Source of the DNA: Hymenobacter cyanobacteriorum
GTDB lineage: Bacteria > Bacteroidota > Bacteroidia > Cytophagales > Hymenobacteraceae
Length of the DNA stretch: 64,000 nt
Assembly (NCBI RefSeq): GCF_022631375.1
Contig: NZ_JALBGC010000003.1
Span: forward strand, 1 to 64,000
Reading direction: 5' to 3'
Shown: positions 34,200 through 42,535 of the stretch, one piece after another
How positions within the stretch are numbered: position 1 is the first letter of the stretch
How the letters are laid out: the number at the start of each line of letters is the position of its first letter
Translations under genes and position numbers: made by a program
The notes under the pieces: generated by a model
The model's input: only the letters and a program-made list of their open reading frames with translations
Told to the model about the DNA's origin: nothing
Databases searched by the model: none

Positions 34200-34638
34200 A
34201 GGCGGTCATTCTGCCGCCGGAGCAATCTGAGAGAAGTCGTCAGAACGATTTCCCCGGATTCATCCAGCGTCGAAACGGCCCATTTGTTTGCCCTCCGCGC
34301 CCCGTTTTCCGGCCGCCCGCTTGCGCGGGCCAGGCCGGCGAACGGGGCGCGCTGGCGTTTGGGGCGGGCAGGGCGGCAGTCGTTTGGATGGGTTTTTGAT
34401 TTTTTACGCCGGTAAAACGGCCTCAACAGCCAGTTCATTATTCACTGTCCCGCTAAAACCCTTGTTTCCTGATTCTTCGAGTAAAAACCGGGTCAGCAGC
34501 CCAGCCAGCGCATTTCCCACGCTGGGAATCCGCTCCGAACCCTAGACGGAATGCCCGTTTGCACCGGGTTGCCCGCCCGCCGACTGCCCGATTTTTTACG
34601 CCGAGGACAGCCTATTTCTCTACCTGCTCCTGCTTCCT
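34200..34638. other. Spacer between the two RsbQ-like genes
   Basis: 439 bp without a convincing gene. It contains a 14-bp exact direct repeat GATTTTTTACGCCG at 34398-34411 and 34590-34603, the second 36 bp before ATG 34639. The repeats may mark a duplicated upstream region. The start of the spacer (GGTCATTCTGCCGCCGGAGCAATCT) faintly resembles the dispersed GTCAT repeat. Confidence 0.5.
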
Positions 34639-35565
34639 ATGAACAACGCCGGCTCCCTTGTTTTATCGCGCAGCAACGTGCACGTATCGGGCCGGGGCCG
34701 GCAGGCCCTGGTGCTGCTGCACGGCCTGGGCTGCACCCAAGCCGTCTGGCAGCCGCTGCTGCCGGCTTTTGAAGCCCATTACCGCGTGGTGCGGCTCGAT
34801 TTGGTGGGCACCGGCGGCTCGCGGCTGGGCGAGTACAGCCGCGAGCGCCACGGCAGCCTGGCCGGCCACGCCACCGACCTGCTCGACGTGCTGCGGACTC
34901 TCGACCTCAGCGGCGCGGTGTTCGTGGGCCATTCCATTGGGGCGATGATTGGGGTGCTGGCGGCCGTGCGCGAGCCCGCCCGGTTTGCCAACCTGGTGCT
35001 GCTGGCCCCCTCGCCACGCTTCCTGAACGGCCGCGACTACGCGGGCGGTTTCGAGCCCGGCGACGTGGAGGAGCTGCTCGCCAGCCTCGAAAATAACCAG
35101 GACGAATGGGCGCAGGCCTTCGCCCCGGTGGCCATTGGCGACGCCAGCCGGCCCGACCTAATAATGGGGCTGACCAGCAGCTTCGCCAGCACCAACCCCG
35201 GCGTGCTGCGCCACCTGGCCCGGGTGGCTTTCTTCAACGACAGCCGGCTGGCCCTGCCGCTGCTGAGCACGCCCGCCCTCATTGTGCAGCCCGCCCGCGA
35301 CATGATGGTGCCGCTGGGCGTGGGCTATTACCTGCACGAGCAATTGCCCGACAGCCAGCTGGTTATCATTAACACGAGCGGGCATTTTCCGCACCTCACC
35401 GCGCCCGAGGCCACGCTGGCAGCCATTGGCCGGTTTCTGGGGTGCCCACTGGCCCTGCCCGCCGGCACAGCAGTGAGCTGGGATGGCCCTGGCTGCTGCC
35501 CGGTAGCGGGCGGGCGGGTGGCGGGGCAGCCGGGGGCAACGCCCCGGTTCACAGCCGCAAGCTGA
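34639..35565 (+). CDS. RsbQ-like alpha/beta hydrolase, tandem copy 2
   Basis: 308 aa. It is clearly paralogous to copy 1 across residues 1-268 (LLHGLGCTQAVW, YSRERHGSLAGHATDLLDVLRTL, SPRFLNGRDYAGGFEPGD). The triad is Ser99 (GHSIGAM), Asp221 and His249 (SGHFPHLTAP). Residues 270-308 are a Pro/Gly/Ala-rich extension absent from copy 1. This tail looks like read-through into spacer, and its last 17 bases overlap the convergent gene. Confidence 0.86.
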   Translation: MNNAGSLVLSRSNVHVSGRGRQALVLLHGLGCTQAVWQPLLPAFEAHYRVVRLDLVGTGGSRLGEYSRERHGSLAGHATDLLDVLRTLDLSGAVFVGHSIGAMIGVLAAVREPARFANLVLLAPSPRFLNGRDYAGGFEPGDVEELLASLENNQDEWAQAFAPVAIGDASRPDLIMGLTSSFASTNPGVLRHLARVAFFNDSRLALPLLSTPALIVQPARDMMVPLGVGYYLHEQLPDSQLVIINTSGHFPHLTAPEATLAAIGRFLGCPLALPAGTAVSWDGPGCCPVAGGRVAGQPGATPRFTAAS

Positions 35566-38419
35566 AAGCCAGCGGCTCTACCAGCCACTGCCCCACCGCG
35601 CCCCGGTACGTCACGCGCACGCCGCCTTCGAGCGGGGTGCGCAGGCGCAGCACGTTGAACAGGGCCAGTACGTCGATGCCCGCGTTGCGGTAGGTGTAGC
35701 TGGCAGCCGCGCTCCGGAAATCGTTGCCGCGGGCCACATCGCCGAATGCGACGGCCCGCAGGCGCTGCACATAGAGCACGCGGCCCAGTTCCCAGTGCGT
35801 GAAGGCCAGCGGCAGGTTATAGTCGAGACTAAGCACGCTCAGGCGGTCGAAGCTGGTGTAGCCCTCGCCGCGCGGAATGCTGACGACGGGTGCAAACTGG
35901 TACTGCGTCTGGTCCTGCCACTGGTAGCTGGCCCGTAGGCGCAGGGCATCGTGCGGGCGCAGGCCGGGCAGGTACAGGCTGGCCTGCCCGCCCCACTGCC
36001 GCGCCATCAGCCCGCGGCCGAAAGGCGTGGTGCGCCCGGTGCCCAGCAGCGCCCAGCCGCCGCGCGGGGCCACGTCGCGGGCGCTACGCTTGAGCTGGGA
36101 GACGTAGCTAACGGACGTTTGCAGTGCGTTGAGCGGGCGGGTGGCCGAAACCTCGGTGGCCCGGCGCACGGGCAAGTCGTAGCCGAACACCTGCTCGTGC
36201 AACAGGTAAGCCCCGATATTCAATCCCTGCAAATACTTGGAATGCGTGAGGTTGAGCGGCAGCCGCACCCCGGCCGTGAGGCGGGCGTACTGCCACTGGT
36301 CGCGCAGCAGTTGGCCCTGATTTATTACGGTTGCATCGCGCCCGCCGTAGGTGAAGTCGGCATCGAAAATCGGGTAGCGGCCCTGGTAGCTCAGGGCCGC
36401 CGTGCCGCTGAAGGTGCGCTCCGTCTGGTCGTAGCCAAGGCCGGCGAACAGCTGCGTGGTGTTCAGCAAGTCCTGCGAGCGCAGGCCCACGGCCACCGAA
36501 TTGCCTACCAGGCTCTGCACCACGCCATAGCTGAACAGGTTGAAGGCGTGCGCTAGTGGCTGGTAGCGCCGTACGCCGTAGCGCGACGCGGCGGCCGAGT
36601 CGGGCCGGGCAAGCAGACGCGGCACCAACCGTCCGGCGGGCTCCTGGGCGGCCAGCGCAGCGGCGTAGGGGCCGGGCGGGTCATTTTGCGCGGCTGGTAT
36701 TGCTGTCCAGACCAGCGTATCGAGGGGCATTTCGACTACCCGGGCTCCGGTGGCGCGGTAGTCGTGGAAAGCCAGCGTACGTGCGCTGGGAGCCACGGCG
36801 GCATGGTATGCCCCAAACGGCCGCGAAGTAACGCGGTACGACTGGCCGGTACGGGTGCTCACGGCGTAGAGGTTGTCGGTGCCCGATTGGGCAGAATTGT
36901 AGAGCACGAAGTCGCGCCAGGGTTGGGGGTTGGCCAGGTTCACGTTGGCCACGGGCAGTAGGTCGTGGGCTGGCCCGGCAGGGTCGAGCAGCACCAGGGT
37001 TTTGCCGGCCGGGCGCAGGGCCACGGCAACTATGCGGCGGCCATCGGGGTGCCAGCGCGGCTGCTGGTAGAAGTCGTTGGCGGGGTTGGGCAGGGTTTGA
37101 ATTTCGGCCCCGGTTTGCGCATCCAGCAGCACGAGGGCGTGGTGGTAGGCGGCATCGGTGCGAGCGGCTACCAGGCGGCGGCCATCGGGCGAGAGGGCGG
37201 CGGCCGAGTAGCGCTGGCCCCGGCCAATGCGCGTGAGGTGGCCGGTTTGCAAGTCCAGCACCTTCAGCTCGGAGGCTATTTGCTGGCCCCAGCGGGCGTT
37301 TTGCTGGTACTCGGGCCACACGGCTTTGCCGCCGTTCACCGACAGCATTTCGGGGATGTTTAGCTGGCCCGGCACAAATAACGTCCGCTCGGCCCCATGC
37401 CGGCTTAGCAGCACGAGCTGCGCAATATGGCCCAGGCCCGATTTCAACACCAGCACCGTGCTGTCGTTCACGTACTGTGGGTATTGGTATTGGGTAAAGA
37501 CCTTGCCCGAAGCTGCCGCCTTGAATTCCCGCACTGGCGTAACGGCCGGCTGGTCGCGCTGCTGCACCCACCACAGCGAATCGATTTCGGCCATGCTGCG
37601 GTCGTAAAGCTGCTCAACCGTGAGGCCCGTGGTGCGCCGGATGCCGTTGGAAAACGAGAACGGATAGAAAGGAAAGCGGTAGTAGCGGTCGAGCACGCGG
37701 CTCCACACGTCGGGGCCGTAGTGGGCTTTCAGGTACGACGTCATGAAGTAGCCCAGCACGTACCAGTCGGGCACGTTGTCGCGCAGCGAACCATTCGCGG
37801 CCTTCTGATAAGAATAAAGGAAGCCGCTGTGCAGGTTAGCCCGCAGGCCTACATTGAAGTACGGAATGCGCCCGCGCCCGCTGCGGGTGAGGGCCGTTTC
37901 GGTGCCCACGGCATCGCCCTCGAAAAACCACTGCGGCACGCCCACGGCGGCCACGCCCAGTGCGCCATCGCCCAGCAGCGGGCCCAGCACCCGGCCCACG
38001 CCCTGCCGAGCCTTCTCGAACTGCCCCACGTGCCGGAACTCGTGCACCACCAGCCCGTCGAGCCAGTCGACGGTGCCCAGGCCCAGCCCCTGCTCGGGCG
38101 TGATGAAAAATTCGGCGTGCCGGGGCAAAAACGTCACGAAGCCGTTGCTGACGGTGGTCTGGCTTTGCATCACCACCGAAATCGGGCGCGGAGTTACGCC
38201 CAGCGTGGCCACGCCCGGGCCGTGCAGCTGCTCGAGCCGGGCGGCCGTGCGCTGGGCCGCCGAGTCGAGCCCGTCGGCGTAGAGCACTTTGAAATGGGGC
38301 GTGCGCACCTGCTGCCAGCGCAGGGCGGGTGGGTTTTGCGAAAGCACGGGCAGGCTTTGGGCCAGAACCGGGCCGGCCAGCCTCAGGCTCAGCAGCCCCG
38401 AAAGCAACAAAAGACGCAT
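35549..38419 (-). CDS. Metalloprotease-like domain / beta-propeller / outer-membrane barrel fusion protein
   Basis: 956 aa; signal peptide of about 20 residues (ends AGPVLAQ). Residues about 35-290 form a gluzincin-type peptidase domain: HEFRH (126-130), then PQWFFEGDAVGTE (162-174), where Glu168 is the likely third zinc ligand. Residues about 300-590 carry propeller-like repeats (YSAAALSPDGRRLVAA, QQPRWHPDGRRIVAVAL). Residues about 610-956 look like barrel strands, with SYQGRYPIFDADFTYGG and a run of aromatic-flanked strands to the C-terminus. The protein may expose a protease-like module on the cell surface. The domain assignment is by eye. Confidence 0.72.
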   Translation of the reverse strand: MRLLLLSGLLSLRLAGPVLAQSLPVLSQNPPALRWQQVRTPHFKVLYADGLDSAAQRTAARLEQLHGPGVATLGVTPRPISVVMQSQTTVSNGFVTFLPRHAEFFITPEQGLGLGTVDWLDGLVVHEFRHVGQFEKARQGVGRVLGPLLGDGALGVAAVGVPQWFFEGDAVGTETALTRSGRGRIPYFNVGLRANLHSGFLYSYQKAANGSLRDNVPDWYVLGYFMTSYLKAHYGPDVWSRVLDRYYRFPFYPFSFSNGIRRTTGLTVEQLYDRSMAEIDSLWWVQQRDQPAVTPVREFKAAASGKVFTQYQYPQYVNDSTVLVLKSGLGHIAQLVLLSRHGAERTLFVPGQLNIPEMLSVNGGKAVWPEYQQNARWGQQIASELKVLDLQTGHLTRIGRGQRYSAAALSPDGRRLVAARTDAAYHHALVLLDAQTGAEIQTLPNPANDFYQQPRWHPDGRRIVAVALRPAGKTLVLLDPAGPAHDLLPVANVNLANPQPWRDFVLYNSAQSGTDNLYAVSTRTGQSYRVTSRPFGAYHAAVAPSARTLAFHDYRATGARVVEMPLDTLVWTAIPAAQNDPPGPYAAALAAQEPAGRLVPRLLARPDSAAASRYGVRRYQPLAHAFNLFSYGVVQSLVGNSVAVGLRSQDLLNTTQLFAGLGYDQTERTFSGTAALSYQGRYPIFDADFTYGGRDATVINQGQLLRDQWQYARLTAGVRLPLNLTHSKYLQGLNIGAYLLHEQVFGYDLPVRRATEVSATRPLNALQTSVSYVSQLKRSARDVAPRGGWALLGTGRTTPFGRGLMARQWGGQASLYLPGLRPHDALRLRASYQWQDQTQYQFAPVVSIPRGEGYTSFDRLSVLSLDYNLPLAFTHWELGRVLYVQRLRAVAFGDVARGNDFRSAAASYTYRNAGIDVLALFNVLRLRTPLEGGVRVTYRGAVGQWLVEPLAFSLRL

Positions 38420-38537
38420 GGAAACGGGTATTCAGAAAAACCGAGGCCTAAAGAACGGCACGCCGCGCCTTGCGCCGGCCCAGGCTTTCGCCGCCATGCG
38501 AATACAGGAAAAAAAATAATTCGTGTATCAACATTTT

Positions 38538-38561
38538 ATGTAGATACATCGTTTATCTTTG
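38538..38561 (+). promoter_or_regulatory. yceI promoter with an internal palindrome
   Basis: TATCTTTG (38554-38561) is a good -7 box, 36 bp before ATG 38598. Between it and the T-rich -33 region lies the perfect 12-bp palindrome ATGTAGATACAT (38538-38549), a plausible operator that would block RNA polymerase when bound. A MarR-type regulator is a guess. Confidence 0.6.
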
Positions 38562-38597
38562 CATCGCATTTCAACCCCAACTTAACTCTTCAACCCC

Positions 38598-39149
38598 ATG
38601 TCTGATACCACCGCCGCCGCTACTAAGTGGACCCTCGACCCGACCCACTCCGAAGTTCAGTTCAAAATCAAGCACCTCGTGATTTCCACCGTCACGGGCT
38701 CGTTCAACACGTTCGCCGGCACGCTGGAGTCGAACAGCGACGACGATTTTGACAACGCCAAAGTGGAGTTTTCGCTCGACGTAGACAGCATCAACACCAA
38801 CCAGGAGCAGCGCGATGCCCACCTGCGCGGCGAGGATTTCTTCGATTCGGCCAAGTTCCCGCACATCAAGTTCGAGTCGACTTCGTTTGTGAAGACCAGC
38901 GGCAACGAGTACAAAGTAACCGGCAACTTGACGGTGAAAGACGTGACTAAGCCCGTAACCCTGGAAGCCGAATACGGCGGTTCGGCCGTCGATTTCTACG
39001 GCAACCACAAGGCCGGCTTCGAAGTAATCGGCAAAATCAACCGCAAGGAATTTGGCCTGACCTGGGGCGCCGTGACGGAAGCCGGCGCCATCGTGGTAGG
39101 CGAGGACGTGAAGCTGCTCTTCAACGTGCAGTTTGCCAAGCAGGCCTAA
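38598..39149 (+). CDS. YceI family protein
   Basis: 183 aa, no signal peptide. The YceI lipocalin-like barrel is recognisable from KWTLDPTHSEVQFKIKHL (about 9-26) through GNLTVKDVTKPVTLEAEYGG (about 114-133) to INRKEFGLTW. The family binds isoprenoid chains in a central cavity. Lack of export signal suggests a cytoplasmic form. Own promoter and terminator: a single-gene unit. Confidence 0.93.
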   Translation: MSDTTAAATKWTLDPTHSEVQFKIKHLVISTVTGSFNTFAGTLESNSDDDFDNAKVEFSLDVDSINTNQEQRDAHLRGEDFFDSAKFPHIKFESTSFVKTSGNEYKVTGNLTVKDVTKPVTLEAEYGGSAVDFYGNHKAGFEVIGKINRKEFGLTWGAVTEAGAIVVGEDVKLLFNVQFAKQA

Positions 39150-39223
39150 TTCGCCGTTGTGAGCACGTTGCCAGTCCGCGTTTTAGCCGGACCTGATGCG
39201 CGAAGTCGCAACGTGCACGCCAC

Positions 39224-39265
39224 AAAAAAAGCGGCTGCTCCAACCGGGGCAGCCGCTTTTTTTTT
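39224..39265 (+). terminator. Terminator of yceI
   Basis: AAAAAAAGCGGCTGC and GCAGCCGCTTTTTTTTT form a 15-bp stem with a TCCAACCGGG loop. Confidence 0.9.
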
Positions 39266-39334
39266 GCGCCCTCACGCAACGCGGTAGGCCGCTTGCCGGT
39301 CAGGAGGGCATGGCTGGGATGTTCCAGTGCTGTT

Positions 39335-39796
39335 ATGCGTTATCATATGCCACGTTTGTTCTCTGTGCTGGGCCTGTCCATGCTAGCCATTGGTTGCTTA
39401 TCGGGCTGCGATAAGGCCAGCGATTCCGAAACCCTTCCCACCCCAACCATCTGCTTCCCAGGCCCGGGCACCACGTGCTATTCGGGCGTGGTGCTGAACG
39501 ACCGGTGCTGGGACGGCGTCCTCATCCAGGTAGACAGCCAGTTCCCCATCGGGCAGTCCATCAAAGCCTATACCGCGCCCGACAGCCTGGGCAATACCAA
39601 CGTTATTGCCGCCACCAATTCGGCCGATTTCGGGTCCCTCAACAAGCGCGGCCAGCGCATCTACTTCACCTACAACACCGACCCAACCCGCAAGGCAACC
39701 CCGCGGGTTTGCACCGCCAACCAGGCGCCGTTTTCTATCCCGCACATCGTGCTGGGCAGTATTTCGGCCACCCCGTGCGCCGTTGTCAGCCAATAA
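39335..39796 (+). CDS. Small cysteine-containing lipoprotein, unknown function
   Basis: 153 aa from ATG 39335 (ATG 39347 is also possible). The signal peptide ends at a lipobox (CLSG|C, about residue 25). Five further cysteines in the mature part (TIC, TTC, RC, VC, PC contexts) could form disulfides. No family recognised. It lies downstream of the yceI terminator and converges on the desaturase gene. Confidence 0.7.
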   Translation: MRYHMPRLFSVLGLSMLAIGCLSGCDKASDSETLPTPTICFPGPGTTCYSGVVLNDRCWDGVLIQVDSQFPIGQSIKAYTAPDSLGNTNVIAATNSADFGSLNKRGQRIYFTYNTDPTRKATPRVCTANQAPFSIPHIVLGSISATPCAVVSQ

Positions 39797-39881
39797 ACAA
39801 GCACCTTTTCACCGGGCTGTCGCCCCCAAAGGCGGCCCAGCGGGGCGGCCTTGCTGATGGGGTACACATTGCGCGGAAACG

Positions 39882-40886
39882 CTAGGCCGACAGCAGCTCC
39901 TTGTCGGGCACGCTCTGGTCTTTGAGGGTGGCGGTGCCGCGCTCCTTGCGCATGATGCGCGAGTAGAGGCTGATTTCCTGGTCGAACAGGAATTTGAAAA
40001 ACAGCTTGGTGTAGCTGCGGTGGGCCAGCAGCGGCTCGTAGAACTCGGGCGCCACGGTTTTGAGCTTGGGCAAGTTGTTCCACGGAATGCTGGGCATGTC
40101 GTGGTGCTCGTTGTGGAAGCCCACGTTGAGGTTGATGCCGTTGAGGCGGCCGTAGTAGGAATAGGTTTCCTGCGAGTCGCTCAGCGTGAGGTAGTGCTCC
40201 TGAATCCAGCGGGCCCCGAGCGGGTGCAGGCCGACGGAGAACCAGAAGCTCAGGAACAGGTAGAGCAAGGCCGTCCAGCCAAAGAAGTAGACAATGGCCG
40301 CATCGAAGGCCACTTGCGCTACGATGTTGGCCGCCACGTATTTGTCAATCGTGGCCACCTCGCGGCAGCGCGCCGTGCGGATGACCTGAAACAGCGGGAA
40401 GAAAAACAGCCAGATGGCCTTGCCAATGCTGTAGTTGTGAATCAGCTTGGCCTCGTACCAGTCAGGCAGGTCGGCATCGAGCTCGTGCACGCCCTGAAAA
40501 ACGTGGTGCTTGATGTGGAAATTCTTGAAGCTGATGGCCGTGGGAAACACCGACGGGAAGTTGGCCAGAATGCCGGTGGCCACGTTCTGCCACAGCTTGC
40601 GGAACACGAGGTTGTGGGCTGCTTCGTGAATGACCACAAACAGCGTGTGCGAGAAAAACGCCCCCACCAGGTAGGCCACCGGAATGGTCCAGTACCAGGC
40701 CTGGTTACGCAAAAAGTACGCAATGGCTACCTGCGCCACCACGCACCCCAGCCCGATGAGGAAAGTGGCGGGGTTGCGCGTCATCAGCTGTTTCACCTCG
40801 GGGTGGGCCTTGATAATCTGACGGGTGCGGATGCGATGCGGCTCGGGCGCGGTGGCCACAGTGAAGGCAGTAGGGGCAGAAGCCAT
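39882..40886 (-). CDS. Fatty acid desaturase, sphingolipid delta-4 desaturase-like
   Basis: 334 aa with four to five hydrophobic segments. The three histidine boxes of membrane di-iron desaturases are present: HEAAH (87-91), HIKHH (124-128) and HNEHHDMP (258-265), plus GLHPLGARWIQEHY (219-232). HRIRTRQIIKAHPEVKQLM near the N-terminus and TYSYYGRLN...NVGFHNEHHD closely follow eukaryotic dihydroceramide desaturase (DES1). The substrate may be a sphingoid base or ceramide, since many Bacteroidota make sphingolipids, but no sphingolipid gene is adjacent. Confidence 0.87.
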   Translation of the reverse strand: MASAPTAFTVATAPEPHRIRTRQIIKAHPEVKQLMTRNPATFLIGLGCVVAQVAIAYFLRNQAWYWTIPVAYLVGAFFSHTLFVVIHEAAHNLVFRKLWQNVATGILANFPSVFPTAISFKNFHIKHHVFQGVHELDADLPDWYEAKLIHNYSIGKAIWLFFFPLFQVIRTARCREVATIDKYVAANIVAQVAFDAAIVYFFGWTALLYLFLSFWFSVGLHPLGARWIQEHYLTLSDSQETYSYYGRLNGINLNVGFHNEHHDMPSIPWNNLPKLKTVAPEFYEPLLAHRSYTKLFFKFLFDQEISLYSRIMRKERGTATLKDQSVPDKELLSA

Positions 40887-40961
40887 AAGGAGCGGGCAAA
40901 CCGAAAAAGCCGGAAGCGGCGGTTGCGGGGTTCCTACAAATCTACACCAAAGCGGGAGTGA

Positions 40962-41360
40962 CTACACCTGTGCCAGCCAGGCGCGGGCCGTTTCCACGTC
41001 GTCGAAGGTGGCAATGACGGCGTTGCCGCGCGTGAACTGCAGCGTGAGGTCGGTGGACAGGCGGCTGTAGACGTTGGGCGAATACACCCAGGCAAAGTAG
41101 CGCAGGCCGGCGGCCATCATGGCCGGAAACCACTCGTTGCCGGCCCATTCGGCGGCCTCGCTCCACATACCGGTTACGTGGCGGTTGTCGTTCAGCACTT
41201 TGTGGCAGCGCTGCTGGCCTAGCAGTTGCAACATGGCGTGGGCGCCTTGCTGCACGCTGGCCAGGTTCTGCTCGCCCTGCCAGTCGGCGTATAGCCACTC
41301 CTGCAGGTGGTCGTAGGAAATGGCAATGTGGGGTTCGTGCAGTAAAAGTTGGAGCGACAT
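40962..41360 (-). CDS. Small cytosolic protein, possibly STAS/SpoIIAA-like
   Basis: 132 aa from ATG 41360. Alternating strands and helices (IAISYDHLQEWLYADWQG near 10-27; RCHKVLNDNRHVTGMW near 51-66; NAVIATFDDVETARAWL at the end) fit an alpha/beta single domain resembling SpoIIAA-like STAS proteins. The LNDNRHVTG segment stands where STAS proteins carry a phosphorylated Ser, but no Ser is there. Role unknown. Confidence 0.6.
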   Translation of the reverse strand: MSLQLLLHEPHIAISYDHLQEWLYADWQGEQNLASVQQGAHAMLQLLGQQRCHKVLNDNRHVTGMWSEAAEWAGNEWFPAMMAAGLRYFAWVYSPNVYSRLSTDLTLQFTRGNAVIATFDDVETARAWLAQV

Positions 41361-41683
41361 CGAGCAGACAAACGTGGCAGTCCGCACCCTTACGGTAAAT
41401 ACGTATCAACCGGTGGATTTTACTGCATTTTATACTTAATAATGATAGTTAAACGCCCTTAAATAGCCTCTAAATCGTTATTAATACGTAGATAAGCACA
41501 TGCAAAAAAACGACAAACCAGCCTCACTTAAGCCGTGGCCGCGGCCAGTGTTGGGCGGGCAAGGCCGGATGCGCAGGCACTGCGTATATCGGCACGCAAC
41601 GGTGTAAGGCCGGGCGCCGAATGCCGTCTACCATTGCGACGCCCGCCGGCCGGGCTTGACTTACTTTCGATTATTCCTCTTTT
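41361..41683. other. Divergent spacer, partly AT-rich
   Basis: 323 bp without a gene. Bases about 41395-41520 are unusually AT-rich for this genome, with ATACGTATC and AATACGTAG near its ends, and probably hold promoters for the small STAS-like gene. TACTTTCG (41662-41669), one mismatch from the -7 pattern, lies 15 bp before the msrA ATG. Confidence 0.45.
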
Positions 41684-42370
41684 ATGAAAACCCGTCTGAA
41701 ATCCCTTGCCAGCCTGAGTGCGCTGGCCCTGCTGTTTGCCTGCGGCTCGCAGCCTACCGCCGAAGCGGCGGCCGAAACCCAGAACCCGCCGCGCTCCACG
41801 GCCGGCTTTGCACCGGCCAACCTCAACGGGCTGGCCATGGCCACGTTTGCCGGCGGCTGCTTCTGGGCGCAGGAGGAAGCCTTTGAGCAGATTAAAGGCG
41901 TGAAGCAGGTGGTGAGCGGCTACGCCGGCGGCACCAAGGCCAACCCAACCTACGAGGAAGTGGCGGCCCAGAACACCGGCCACACCGAAACCGTCCAGAT
42001 TTACTACGACCCCAAGGTCATCAGCTACCAGAAGCTGGCCGACATCTTCTTCACGGCCTCGCACGACCCCACGCAGCTTAATCGTCAGGGCAACGACGTG
42101 GGGCCGGAGTACCGTTCGGCCGCCTTCTACCGCACGCCCGAGGAAAAGCAAATTCTCGAAAGCACCATTGCCCGCGTGAACGGGGCCAAAGAATACAGCG
42201 GCAAAATCGTGACCCAGGTGCTGCCCTTCCAGAAATTCTGGCCCGCCGAGGACTACCACCAGGGCTACTACCGCCTGCACCCCGAAAACCCCTACATCAC
42301 CAACGTATCGGCCCGCAAAGTCGAGCACGTGCAGCGCGCCTTCGCCAAAGACCTGAAGAGCCCGCTGTAA
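41684..42370 (+). CDS. msrA: Peptide-methionine (S)-S-oxide reductase, lipoprotein form
   Basis: 228 aa. A lipobox signal (LALLFA|C20) and a linker precede the MsrA domain. The catalytic Cys59 sits in GGCFW (57-61), followed by GVKQVVSGYAGG and GHTETVQIYYDP. MsrA reduces methionine-S-sulfoxide in proteins; the lipid anchor places it in the periplasm, where it can repair envelope proteins. Single gene with a hairpin downstream. Confidence 0.95.
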   Translation: MKTRLKSLASLSALALLFACGSQPTAEAAAETQNPPRSTAGFAPANLNGLAMATFAGGCFWAQEEAFEQIKGVKQVVSGYAGGTKANPTYEEVAAQNTGHTETVQIYYDPKVISYQKLADIFFTASHDPTQLNRQGNDVGPEYRSAAFYRTPEEKQILESTIARVNGAKEYSGKIVTQVLPFQKFWPAEDYHQGYYRLHPENPYITNVSARKVEHVQRAFAKDLKSPL

Positions 42371-42403
42371 CCCCGGCAAACGGCGCGTTCGCCGACGCCT
42401 GCC

Positions 42404-42432
42404 CTGCCCCGGCCGAGTTTCGGCCGGGGCAG
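42404..42432 (+). terminator. Hairpin after msrA
   Basis: CTGCCCCGGCCGA and TCGGCCGGGGCAG form a 13-bp perfect stem with a GTT loop. The T-run is weak. Confidence 0.7.
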
Positions 42433-42466
42433 TTTGCATTTGTCCCTTTCGGGCCGGCAGGAATTC

Positions 42467-42474
42467 TATCTTTG
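42467..42474 (+). promoter_or_regulatory. Candidate promoter of the PAS sensor kinase
   Basis: TATCTTTG matches the -7 pattern, 62 bp before ATG 42536. CCCTTTC upstream may be the -33 element. Confidence 0.55.
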
Positions 42475-42535
42475 AACACCCAAGCCGCCCGCGCCCGATT
42501 TACCCTTGCCGCGTGGGTGGCCCTTCCCGCTCCCT

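Noticed and set aside
34288..34545. 85-codon frame between the two RsbQ-like genes
   Set aside because: Low-complexity Arg/Gly/Pro start and no domain; it crosses the duplicated GATTTTTTACGCCG element.
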